Below the pieces are notes generated by a model. It made no database searches. It had not been told where the DNA came from and was given only the letters and a program-made list of their open reading frames with translations. The translations under genes and the position numbers were made by a program. Source: Gammaproteobacteria bacterium (lineage in GTDB: Bacteria; Pseudomonadota; Gammaproteobacteria; Xanthomonadales; SZUA-36). Taken from it: DNA of 64,000 nt. Below, piece by piece: positions 25,872 through 34,295 of the stretch (positions are counted from its first letter, which is position 1; every line of letters begins with the position of its first letter). The stretch spans positions 1 through 64,000 of the forward strand of contig JAUHYP010000010.1 in assembly GCA_030426265.1 (NCBI GenBank). Direction: 5' to 3'.

Positions 25872-27854
25872 ATGAGCATGAACCGTGAAAACAGAAGGGC
25901 CGTGATCGTTCGAGGGCTGGTTGCCCTGGCGAGTTTCGTGGCCTGCGCCCATGCCATGGGCCAGGACCTGGAGGATTCGCCGCTGGCTCTGGGCGCCGGC
26001 CTGGGCGAGCACATGGTGGTCCAGCGCGATGCACCGGTGAGCCTGCGGGGCACGGCGGTTCCCGGCGAGACACTCGAGGTCCGCCTCGGTGACGTGGCGG
26101 CGGAGGCCACCACGGACGACGCCGGTCGCTGGGCTGTCGAGCTGCCACCCTTTCCCGCCGGTGGTCCCCATGTGCTCGAGGTTCGCGGGGAAGAAGGGCG
26201 CAGCCTGGAAGCCGGCGACGTCCTGGTGGGCGACGTCTTTCTCTGCAGCGGGCAGTCCAACATGGCCTGGCCGGTCTCCGCCAGCAGCGGGGCGCCCTGG
26301 GGTCCGATGGGGCCGGATGCCGGAATTCGCCTGCTCCACGTGAACCGCGCCGCCGCACCGACACCACAGGAGGTTTTCGAGGGAGAGGTTGCCTGGCAGG
26401 TGGCCTCGGCGGAATCCGTGCAGCCCTTCTCCGGCGTGTGCTGGCATTTCGCGCAGGCACTCCGCGAAACCCGACCGGACGTGCCGCTCGGCCTCGTGCA
26501 TTCGTCCTGGGGCGGTTCGCGCATCGAGCCGTGGATTCCCGCCGGGGGACTGGCCGACCTTCCCGCCTACGAGCCGCGGCTCGCCCTGCTGTCGCGCTAT
26601 GCCGCCGATCCGCAACGCGCGCTGGCCGAACACGGCGCCGACTGGGAGGCCTGGTGGCAGGAGCGCAACGAGGACACGCCCTGGAACGAGGCGGGCACCG
26701 ACGCCGAGGGCTGGACGCCGGCGCCATCCCAGCTCGGCAATTGGCAGACCTGGAGCGAGGAGTGGTCGCGATTCACCGGCATGGTCTGGTACCACTCCCG
26801 ATTCGAGCTCGACGATGACCAGGCGGGACAGGACGCCACCCTGGTGCTCGGTCCCGTCGACGAGGTGGACTCGACCTGGATCAACGGACGCTTCATCGCC
26901 AGCCGTTTCGGCTGGGGCGATGTGCGCCGCCATGCCGTGCCCGCCGCGGCCCTGGCGCCCGGCGAGAACACGCTGGTGGTCAACGTCTACAACAGCTGGG
27001 GCGCCGGAGGTCTGACCGGCCCTGCGGAGGAGATTCGGCTGGAACTCGCCAACGGCGATTCGGTCCCGGTGTCCGCCGCCTGGCGCATGCGCGCCGTGGC
27101 GCCCGATCACCCGGCTCCGAATCAGCCGCCCTGGGAGTCGATCGGCGGCCTGACAGGCCTGCACAACGCGATGGTCGCCCCGCTGGGCCCGCGGGCCCTG
27201 GCGGGTGCGTTGTGGTACCAGGGTGAGTCGAACACCGGCGAAGGCCGGAGATACGCGCCCCTGTTGTCCCGGCTGACCGCCGCCTGGCGGCGCCAGTTCG
27301 GCGCTGAATTGCCGGTGCTGGTGATCCAGCTCCCGGGATTCGGACAACCCCAGGTCGCGCCCGTGGACTCCGGATGGGCGCAGCTGCGGGACGGGCAGCG
27401 CCAGGTCGCCGCCCGTGAAGCGCACACGGCCCTGGTCGTGACCCTGGACCTGGGCGACAACATCGACCTGCACCCGCCCCACAAGGCGGAAGTGGGACGG
27501 CGCGCGGCGAACGTGTGGCAGTCGCTGCACGGCGAGGCGCAAGGCGTGGTGGATGGCATCACGCCGGTCGACGCCCGGGCCGAAGACGGCTCGGTGGTGG
27601 TGCGTTTCGCCCCGGGGCAGGGCCCCTTCACGCCGCTGGGCGGGGCGATGGCGCACGGTTTCGAACTGTGCGCTGCGGACGGCGCCGATTGTCGTTTCGT
27701 CCCCGGAACCGTCGACGGTGACGCCGTGGTGCTCGCTGCCGGCGACGGTCCCGCTGGACGCGTGCGCCATTGCTGGGCGGACGCGCCGTCCTGCAACCTC
27801 GTGGGGATGGGAAACCTGCCGGTCAGCAGCTTCGAACTGCCGGTCAGCCCCTGA
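25872..27854 (+). CDS. CE20-like sialate O-acetylesterase-family esterase, exported
   Basis: A 660-residue SGNH hydrolase with signal peptide ending near MGQD. Block I is LCSGQSNMAW with nucleophile Ser129; block III is LWYQGESNTGE; the Asp/His pair sits in DLGDNIDLHPPHK. Between the halves lies a jelly-roll insert (about residues 305-375, FELDDDQAGQDATLVLGPVD and NTLVVNVYNSWG), the arrangement known for Xanthomonas xyloglucan/xylan acetylesterase CE20. GGGAGAAG precedes the ATG. The final 11 bp overlap the end of the convergent halogenase gene. It probably removes acetyl groups from hemicellulose side chains so that the local glycosidases can act. No sialic-acid genes are nearby. Confidence 0.82.
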   Translation: MSMNRENRRAVIVRGLVALASFVACAHAMGQDLEDSPLALGAGLGEHMVVQRDAPVSLRGTAVPGETLEVRLGDVAAEATTDDAGRWAVELPPFPAGGPHVLEVRGEEGRSLEAGDVLVGDVFLCSGQSNMAWPVSASSGAPWGPMGPDAGIRLLHVNRAAAPTPQEVFEGEVAWQVASAESVQPFSGVCWHFAQALRETRPDVPLGLVHSSWGGSRIEPWIPAGGLADLPAYEPRLALLSRYAADPQRALAEHGADWEAWWQERNEDTPWNEAGTDAEGWTPAPSQLGNWQTWSEEWSRFTGMVWYHSRFELDDDQAGQDATLVLGPVDEVDSTWINGRFIASRFGWGDVRRHAVPAAALAPGENTLVVNVYNSWGAGGLTGPAEEIRLELANGDSVPVSAAWRMRAVAPDHPAPNQPPWESIGGLTGLHNAMVAPLGPRALAGALWYQGESNTGEGRRYAPLLSRLTAAWRRQFGAELPVLVIQLPGFGQPQVAPVDSGWAQLRDGQRQVAAREAHTALVVTLDLGDNIDLHPPHKAEVGRRAANVWQSLHGEAQGVVDGITPVDARAEDGSVVVRFAPGQGPFTPLGGAMAHGFELCAADGADCRFVPGTVDGDAVVLAAGDGPAGRVRHCWADAPSCNLVGMGNLPVSSFELPVSP

Positions 27855-29370
27855 AGGCTTCCGGCGGCGCCGCCGGGCAACGGTCCCGGAGGGTGTCCGC
27901 GTGCGCGGGCAGCCGCGCCGCGGTCTCGGCAATGCGGGTGCGCATGCGTTCCAGGACATCCGCCAGCTGGGCGTCGGTCATGGACCGGGTGATCTCGTCC
28001 GCGCGCCGCGGCGTGATGCCCTGGCCCAGCATGACCGCCACCCAGCTGGTGACCGAGAACAGGTCGTCGTCGTAGCGGAAACAGGCGCCGCCGCTTTCGA
28101 ACAGCGCCAGCTTGCGGGCCAGGCCCTCCGGCGCTTCCAGTGAGCGGCAATGCCGCCAGAAATCCGTGTCGTCGCGCTCCGTGGCGCGGTAGTGCAGCAC
28201 CAGGAAATCCCGCACCTGCTCGTAGCCATCGGCCATGAGCCGGTTGTACTCGGCGATTTCCGCCGGCGGGAAGTCGCGGTCCGGGAACAGCGCCAGCAGC
28301 TTGGCGATCCCCGTCTGCACGAGATGGATGGCGGTGGATTCCAGCGGCTCCAGGAAGCCGGCCGCCAGGCCCAGGGCCACGCAATTCCTTTCCCAGGCGC
28401 GCGCCCGGCGGCCGCTGGTGAAGGACAATTGGCGCGGGTCGCCCAGGGCGTCATCGCCCAGGCTGTCCATCAGTTGCGCGGCGGCCTTGTCGTCATCCAG
28501 AAAGGCGCTGGCGTAGACCCGGCCGTTGCCGGTGCGGTGTTGCAGCGGGATGCGCCACTGCCATCCGGCCCCGTGGGCGGTGGCGCGGGTGAAGGGCGGC
28601 AGGGGGTCCAGGCGCTTCGAGGCCGCGGTCACGGCCCGGTCGCAGGGCAGCCAGTGGCTCCAGTCCTCGAAGGGTACCCCCAGGGCGTCCCCCAGCAGCA
28701 GCGAGCGGAAACCGCTGCAGTCGATGAACAGGTCCCCCTCGATGGCCGCACCCGAGGCCAGTTCCACGGCCTCGATCAGGCCGGTCTCACCGTGCAGGCG
28801 CACCGTGCGCACCGTTCCCTCGGTGCGTCGCACGCCGAGCTGCTCGGCGTAACGGCGCAGGTAGGCGGCCACCAGGGTGGCGTCGAAATGGTAGGCCCAG
28901 GCCCAGTGTTCGGCGGGAAATCCCGCGTCGCGCAGGGGGCCGAAGCGGGCCTGTCGCGCGGCCACGGTGGTCAGGGACCACTCATCGATGGACGCCATTC
29001 CCGGCTGACCGAGTGCCTGTCGCAACCAGAACTGGTGAAAGGGCACGCCCTCGATGTCAGCGCCGAAGGCGCCGAAGGGGTGCATGTAGCGGTGGCCCCG
29101 GCGGGTCCAGTCCACGAACTCGATGCCGATCTTGTAGCTGCCGTTGGTCCTGGCCAGGAAGTCGTGCTCTGGGATGCGCAGCATGTCGAGGAAGCTGCGG
29201 ATCGGGGGGATGGTGGCCTCGCCCACACCCACCGTGCCGATGGCCTCGGATTCGACCAGTTCGATCTGCGTGTGGCCGTTGTCCAGGAATCGGGCCAGCG
29301 CCGCGGCCGCCATCCAGCCGGCGGTCCCGCCGCCGACGATGACGACGCGGCCGATGCGCCGGTCGCTCAC
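27844..29370 (-). CDS. Flavin-dependent tryptophan-halogenase family protein (fourth in operon)
   Basis: A 508-residue PrnA-type halogenase homologue. FAD-binding motif VIVGGGTAGWMAAAAL, VGVGEATIP, the Lys80 of NGSYKIGIEF (equivalent to PrnA Lys79, which handles hypohalous acid) and the W-x-W-x-I-P signature in GWQWRIPLQHR are all intact. It therefore looks catalytically competent, given reduced flavin, chloride or bromide. The native substrate of polysaccharide-locus halogenases is not established. It follows the GH9 gene with an ATGA overlap and is the last gene of the minus-strand operon. No flavin reductase is nearby. Confidence 0.85.
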   Translation of the reverse strand: MSDRRIGRVVIVGGGTAGWMAAAALARFLDNGHTQIELVESEAIGTVGVGEATIPPIRSFLDMLRIPEHDFLARTNGSYKIGIEFVDWTRRGHRYMHPFGAFGADIEGVPFHQFWLRQALGQPGMASIDEWSLTTVAARQARFGPLRDAGFPAEHWAWAYHFDATLVAAYLRRYAEQLGVRRTEGTVRTVRLHGETGLIEAVELASGAAIEGDLFIDCSGFRSLLLGDALGVPFEDWSHWLPCDRAVTAASKRLDPLPPFTRATAHGAGWQWRIPLQHRTGNGRVYASAFLDDDKAAAQLMDSLGDDALGDPRQLSFTSGRRARAWERNCVALGLAAGFLEPLESTAIHLVQTGIAKLLALFPDRDFPPAEIAEYNRLMADGYEQVRDFLVLHYRATERDDTDFWRHCRSLEAPEGLARKLALFESGGACFRYDDDLFSVTSWVAVMLGQGITPRRADEITRSMTDAQLADVLERMRTRIAETAARLPAHADTLRDRCPAAPPEAFRG

Positions 29371-31211
29371 GGCGCCGCCGTCTCCGCCAGCCAGGCCGCC
29401 ACCCAGACCAGGGGCGCGTTCCAGTTGATGGCCACCTCGTTGAGGGCGTAGGACTCGGCATCATCCGCCCAGCACTTCAACGGCGCGCACTGTCCGCGCA
29501 GCTTCTGCGCCACCGGGTCGGCCATGGCGGTGTTGTTGGGCCCGCCGGACAGGGCGCCGGGGTAGGGCGGCGGGTGGCCCTGGTCGTAGGACGGCGCCCA
29601 GAAACGGTGATGCGGGTGTTCCATGGGCCGCTCGCCGTGGCCGGCGATGAAGGAGCGGTCCAGGGGATTGCGCCCGAGCAGGTAGTCCATGACGTCGATC
29701 ACGGTGTCACGGTAGCCGGCGTCCCCGGTGAAGTCGTGGGCCAGGGCCAGCAGCAGGCCGCGATTGAGCAGGTCGCTGTTGGAGCCCCAGGGCCAGCGGT
29801 CCGAACTGCGCGGAATGTGGTAGCCGGTGACCGCCGCCTCGGCGGCGTAGCGGTCCGCGGCCGCCACCAGCATCGCGCGCACGTGGCGGTGTTCGTCCTT
29901 CGGCAGGACGTCCTCCTGCAGCGCCAGGCTCACCAGGCCGAGCGCCGCCGTTCGCGGCCAGGCCGGTTGTTCCATCACGGGTGCGGTGAAGGCCGGGTGT
30001 TCGCGCACGGCGGCTGCGAAGGCATCCTCGCCGGTGGTGGCCAGCAGTTCGGCCGCCGCCCAGAAGAACTCGTCCGAGACGTCGCCGTCGCCGTACATTC
30101 CGCTGCCGCTGAAGCCGGCCACGAAGTACACCTCCGGATTGCGCTGCGCCGCGGCCCAGGCGCGCCGCGCCGCCACCAGGCAGCGCTCGCTGAAGGCCGG
30201 GTCGAGGTCGCGCCAGAGCCGGGCGCCCTGGGCCGCGACGGCCGCTAGGTTGAGCGTCGCCGCCGTGCTCACGGGATAGAGCACCCGTGGCTGCGTGTCC
30301 TCGTGCGGCGCGGTGGGCATCGGCGTCCATTCCTCATCGGCCATCTTGTGGTGGGCCATGCCGGAGGCGTCGATGTCCGTGAACACGAGACCGGGCCCGC
30401 CGCGTTTCACGCCCACGGGCAGCCTGGACGCGGCGCCTTCCGGCGCCTGCATGCGCAACAGGAACTCGAGTTCGAAACGGGCTTCGTCCAGCAGGTCGTT
30501 CACCCCGTTGCCGGCCTCGGGGATGCGTGCGGCGCCGTCCGGGAAGGTGGGTGAGCGGCCGGGAGCGGCCTGGCGTTCCACGAGGTTCTGCAGGGTCCAG
30601 GTGGCGATGCCCCCGTTGACCACGTACTTGCCGTGGTCGCCGGCGTCGTACCAGCCCCCGGTCACGTCCAGTTCGTACTCGCAGCCGGGCCAGTCGTTGC
30701 CGGCCGGGTCCTTGCCCGTGCGGCAGGTGACCACTTCATCGACGTGGGCGGCGGGCCGCGCCCAGGCGTCGCCGCCCGCGTGCAGGGCCTCGATCGGGAC
30801 CCCGGCGCGGTTGTGATAGAAGTAGGCCAGGGCGTCGCGGGCCAGCGCCGGCCAGGGGTTCGGGGCGATGTCGAAGGCATGGCTGTCGCCGCAGGCGCCG
30901 CGCAGCCGGTAGCCCACGCCGGGCGTCGCCAGGGCGGTGAATTCGAGCCGGTGCACGGTCTCGCCGGCCAGGGCGTCGGGGCCGAAGGGCTCGGTGGCTC
31001 CGCTGAAGACGACCGCTCCCTGCGCATCGAGGACCTGGAACGGTGTCGCTTCGCTGGCTTCCAGGGGCATGACGGCGCGCTTCACGGCGCCGGTTTCGAA
31101 GGCGACCTGGTTCAGGCGTACGGGTGCGCCGTCCACCGCGCAGCCGGCGGGACCCTGGGCGCCCGCCTGCGGCGCCCCGGCGAGCAGTGTGAGAACGATG
31201 AGCGCCCTCAT
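29367..31211 (-). CDS. GH9 family glucanase/exo-glucosidase, exported
   Basis: A 614-residue GH9 enzyme with signal peptide (LIVLTLLAGAPQAGAQG). An N-terminal Ig-like module (VRLNQVAFETGAVKRAV...) is followed by the (alpha/alpha)6 barrel: DVTGGWYDAGDHGKYVVNGG carries the catalytic Asp pair, and the C-terminus has the His/Arg region around HPHHRFWAPS and the acid Glu in ESYALNEVAINWNAPL. Substrate would be cellulose, beta-glucan or xyloglucan fragments. The ATG at 31211 overlaps the stop of the upstream halogenase (ATGA); a TTG three codons earlier is less likely. A hydrolase between halogenase genes, all translationally coupled, is striking. Confidence 0.87.
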   Translation of the reverse strand: MRALIVLTLLAGAPQAGAQGPAGCAVDGAPVRLNQVAFETGAVKRAVMPLEASEATPFQVLDAQGAVVFSGATEPFGPDALAGETVHRLEFTALATPGVGYRLRGACGDSHAFDIAPNPWPALARDALAYFYHNRAGVPIEALHAGGDAWARPAAHVDEVVTCRTGKDPAGNDWPGCEYELDVTGGWYDAGDHGKYVVNGGIATWTLQNLVERQAAPGRSPTFPDGAARIPEAGNGVNDLLDEARFELEFLLRMQAPEGAASRLPVGVKRGGPGLVFTDIDASGMAHHKMADEEWTPMPTAPHEDTQPRVLYPVSTAATLNLAAVAAQGARLWRDLDPAFSERCLVAARRAWAAAQRNPEVYFVAGFSGSGMYGDGDVSDEFFWAAAELLATTGEDAFAAAVREHPAFTAPVMEQPAWPRTAALGLVSLALQEDVLPKDEHRHVRAMLVAAADRYAAEAAVTGYHIPRSSDRWPWGSNSDLLNRGLLLALAHDFTGDAGYRDTVIDVMDYLLGRNPLDRSFIAGHGERPMEHPHHRFWAPSYDQGHPPPYPGALSGGPNNTAMADPVAQKLRGQCAPLKCWADDAESYALNEVAINWNAPLVWVAAWLAETAAP

Positions 31212-32707
31212 GCCGCGCAATGCTCCTGGATGAACTGGCGGTGGTCCGGCATGTAATTCGCCGACGCGTGCACCGTGTCGCGGATCTGGCGCAAGCGTTC
31301 ACGGGTTTCCTCCAGGCTGATCATCTCCGCGACCGGGTCGTAGCTGCGTGGACTGCCGCACTGACCGGTCAGCACGGCGAACCAGCTGGTGTCGTTGAAC
31401 AACTCATCGGCCTCGCGAAAGCAGCGGCCGGTGTTGGCATAGACGGCCAGCTTCTCCTTCAGCCGCTCCGGCACGTCCATGGTGCGGCAGTAGTCCCAGA
31501 ACGGCGTGTCGTCCCGCTCGGTGGCGTGGTAGTGAAGGATGAGGAAATCCCGGATCCATTCGGTTTCCTGGAGCATCACGCGGTTGTAACGGTCGCGGTC
31601 CACCCCGGCGAAGGTGCGGTCCGGAAAGTTGGCCAGCAGCCGCGAGATGCCGTTCTGGATCATCCAGATGCTGGTGGACTCCAAGGGCTCCATGAAGCCC
31701 GAGGACAGGCCGATGGCCACCACGTTCTTCTCCCAGTACTTCGTCCGGTGGCCGGTGGTGAAGCGCACCTGCCGGGGCTCGGCCAGGGGCTCGCCGTCGA
31801 GGTTGTCCAGCAGCGTGGCGGTGGCCTCGTCATCGCTGATGTAGTCGCTGCAGTACACGTAGCCGTTGCCGATGCGATGCTGCAGGGGAATGCGCCATTG
31901 CCAGCCGGCGGCGTGGGCGGTGGAACGCGTGTAGGGCGTCCAGGCGTCCACGCTGGCGCAGGGCGCCACCATGGCCCGGTTGCAGGGCAACCAGCGCGAC
32001 CAGTCCACGAAGTCCACGCCCAGGGTTTCGGCGATGAGCAGACCGCGGAAGCCCGAGCAGTCGATGAACAGGTCCCCCTCGATCCGGGCGCCATCCTCCA
32101 GTTCCACCGACTCGACGAAGCCGGATTCGCCGTCCTGGTGCACCTGGACGATGCGCCCTTCGTGGCGCCGCACACCGTGTCCCTCGGCCAGGTCCCGCAG
32201 GTAGAGCGCGTACAGGCCGGCGTCGAAGTGGAAGGCGTAGGCGATCTCCGACAGGGGCGAGTTACCCGCGTCGATGGCGCGCATGAACTTGTTGGACTTC
32301 GCCGCCGTGGCGTTCAGGGAGTAGTCATCCAGGCTGTCGACCTCGCCGAGCTGCTTCAGGCGCTGCCAGTAGGCGTGGAAGCTCAGGCCGTTCATGTTGC
32401 GGCCGTAGCTGCCGAAAGGGTGCATGTAGCGGTGGCCCATCCGGCCCCAGTTCACGAACTCGATGCCGAGCTTGAAGCTGCCCTTGGTGCGGCGGACGAA
32501 CTCGTCCTCGTCGATCTTCAGCATGCGGTTGAAGGTGGCGAGTTGCGGGATGGTCGCCTCGCCTACGCCCACGGTGCCGATGGCGTCGGATTCGACCAGG
32601 GTGATGTCCGCATAGTCGCGTCCGAGCACCTTGCCCAGGGCGGCTGCGGTCATCCAGCCGGCGGTGCCGCCGCCGACGATGACGATGCGCTTGATTCGGG
32701 TTTCCAT
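31208..32707 (-). CDS. Flavin-dependent tryptophan-halogenase family protein (third in operon)
   Basis: A 499-residue halogenase homologue. It has GGGTAGWMTAAAL for FAD, VGVGEATIPQL, Lys79 in TKGSFKLGIEF at exactly the PrnA position, and GWQWRIPLQHR containing W-x-W-x-I-P. The C-terminal half includes GLSSGFMEPLESTSIWMIQ, shared with all functional family members. It starts 7 bp after the degenerate family member and overlaps the GH9 start. Expected activity is flavin-dependent chlorination or bromination of an aromatic (indole-like or phenolic) compound; substrate unknown. Confidence 0.85.
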   Translation of the reverse strand: METRIKRIVIVGGGTAGWMTAAALGKVLGRDYADITLVESDAIGTVGVGEATIPQLATFNRMLKIDEDEFVRRTKGSFKLGIEFVNWGRMGHRYMHPFGSYGRNMNGLSFHAYWQRLKQLGEVDSLDDYSLNATAAKSNKFMRAIDAGNSPLSEIAYAFHFDAGLYALYLRDLAEGHGVRRHEGRIVQVHQDGESGFVESVELEDGARIEGDLFIDCSGFRGLLIAETLGVDFVDWSRWLPCNRAMVAPCASVDAWTPYTRSTAHAAGWQWRIPLQHRIGNGYVYCSDYISDDEATATLLDNLDGEPLAEPRQVRFTTGHRTKYWEKNVVAIGLSSGFMEPLESTSIWMIQNGISRLLANFPDRTFAGVDRDRYNRVMLQETEWIRDFLILHYHATERDDTPFWDYCRTMDVPERLKEKLAVYANTGRCFREADELFNDTSWFAVLTGQCGSPRSYDPVAEMISLEETRERLRQIRDTVHASANYMPDHRQFIQEHCAA

Positions 32708-32714
32708 GTGCCTT

Positions 32715-34295
32715 CTATTTCCTCGCAGTGCGGTCTTCGCCGCGTCCCGGGGGCGCCAGGGACACGGATTCGATGGTGGATTCCAGTTGGCCCTTGGCCA
32801 CCCGCAGGCTGAGCAGCGTGTCCTCGTGCGAGGGCATGGTGCGCAGGGCGCCCAGCATGAAGGTGCGCACCTTCTCGGCATGGCCGGCCAGGGTGTCCAG
32901 GTCCAGTCCGGCCACCAGGGGACCGGCATGGCGCGGCACCAGGCCGTGTTCGTCGAACAGGTTCAGCCAGGCGTCGGCCTCCAGTGGTTCCTCGTCCTCC
33001 AGGGGCACGATGCCGCGGGCTTCGAACACCTCGCGGCGGTGCGCCAGGCCGGGCGTGACGGCGCCCTGTCGCGCGGCATCCCAGAAGGGTTCGCCCTGCC
33101 GGGCGTTGAGCCGGTAATGGGCCAGCACGAAGTCGCGGGCGTGGTCCTGCTCCTCGGCGGCACGGCGATTGAACTCCGTGCGCACGGCCTCACTGCCGCC
33201 CTCGCCGGGCATCAGCTCCAGCAGCCGTTGCAGGGCGGTGCGTGCGAAGTGGAAGGCGCCCGGACCCAGCGGTTCCAGTTGCATGGCCGCCTCGCCGAGG
33301 GCGACGCAGTTCGCGACCCAGGGCTCGACGGCGCGACCGGGGCGGAAGGGTTCGATGGTCAGGCCTTCGAGGCGCTCGGCGCCGGCCGCGTCGCGGACCT
33401 TTAGGTGCACTGATTCGTCGTCGATCTCCGAGGCGTCGAACCAGGCCGACAGCGCGGTGCTGCCGTGGAGGGGCAGGTGCTCGATCACTCCCTGGGCCAT
33501 GGTTTCGAGGTGCCGGTAGGGCGGGGGCGTACCCACGGTGCGGACCCGGGCCTGCAGGCGCCGGTCGCAGGGCAGCAGGCCGGACCAGTCGTCCCGGCGA
33601 TTGGCCTGAAGGCGCGATGCGAGGCGGGCCGCCGGTCCGCTGGCGTCCAGCCACAGTCCCGCTTCCAGCCGGCGGTCCCCGTCCAGGCGCAGGGCCGTCA
33701 CCGCCCCATCGGGCGCCCACTCGATGTCCCGGATCGTGCCCTGTTCCTCCACCACGCCGGCCGCCAGGGCCGACTCACGCAACAGCTTCGCCAGGCCGTG
33801 GGCGTCCGCGTGCAGACCGTGACGGCAGGTGGACAGCACGCTGCCGGGAGCGCGGTCCGGGACCTGGAAGCGGTTCGTCTGCGCGGCAAGGGCCGCCAGC
33901 GAGAAATTGGACAGGCGCATCGGAACGCCGGCGGCGCGCAGTTTCAGCGCGATGGGGTAGAAGGGCACCGGCCCGATGGGGGCGCCGAAGCCGCTGAAGG
34001 GGTTGAACCAGGTCTGCTCCGGGCCCGTCCAGCCCGTCAGGGCGGCGCCGAAAGAGAAGGCGCCCGCGGCCCGGTTGACCAGCGTGGCGTCGTCCAGGCG
34101 CAATGCGTTATGCCAGTCCGTCACCGAGGGATGGAGCGCCACGGCGGGCGAGGAAACAGGGGCATCGGGATCCGTCAGCACCGTCACGGGGCGGCGCGCC
34201 ACGGGCACGGTCCGCGCCATGGCCAGGGCGGCCAGCCAGGCTTCGGGCCCCTCCCCGAGGATGGCGATGGTGAAAGCCTCGACGGGCGCGTTCAT
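32715..34295 (-). CDS. Degenerate tryptophan-halogenase paralogue, probable pseudoenzyme
   Basis: A 526-residue intact frame that aligns by overall layout with its three neighbours (for example LWLDASGPAARLASRLQ, LLPCDRRLQARV, CVALGEAAMQLEPLG, FVLAHYRLNARQGEPFWD). The signatures are eroded. The FAD motif is LGEGPEAWLAA instead of GGGTAGWMAA, the segment with the catalytic Lys reads GAFSFG with Ser81 in its place, and W-x-W-x-I-P has become V-x-E-x-L-P (QGVIEHLPLHGS). There are no stops or frameshifts and ATGA overlap with the upstream gene is kept, so it is maintained as a protein. A structural or regulatory partner of the active halogenases is possible. Confidence 0.75.
   Translation of the reverse strand: MNAPVEAFTIAILGEGPEAWLAALAMARTVPVARRPVTVLTDPDAPVSSPAVALHPSVTDWHNALRLDDATLVNRAAGAFSFGAALTGWTGPEQTWFNPFSGFGAPIGPVPFYPIALKLRAAGVPMRLSNFSLAALAAQTNRFQVPDRAPGSVLSTCRHGLHADAHGLAKLLRESALAAGVVEEQGTIRDIEWAPDGAVTALRLDGDRRLEAGLWLDASGPAARLASRLQANRRDDWSGLLPCDRRLQARVRTVGTPPPYRHLETMAQGVIEHLPLHGSTALSAWFDASEIDDESVHLKVRDAAGAERLEGLTIEPFRPGRAVEPWVANCVALGEAAMQLEPLGPGAFHFARTALQRLLELMPGEGGSEAVRTEFNRRAAEEQDHARDFVLAHYRLNARQGEPFWDAARQGAVTPGLAHRREVFEARGIVPLEDEEPLEADAWLNLFDEHGLVPRHAGPLVAGLDLDTLAGHAEKVRTFMLGALRTMPSHEDTLLSLRVAKGQLESTIESVSLAPPGRGEDRTARK

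Noticed and set aside
25872-27854. Sialic acid metabolism
   Set aside because: No sialidase, nan genes or sialic acid transporter; the hemicellulose context and CE20-like insert explain the esterase better.
25398-27959. 853-residue minus-strand open frame
   Set aside because: Antisense to the CE20-like esterase over most of its length and no domain is readable.
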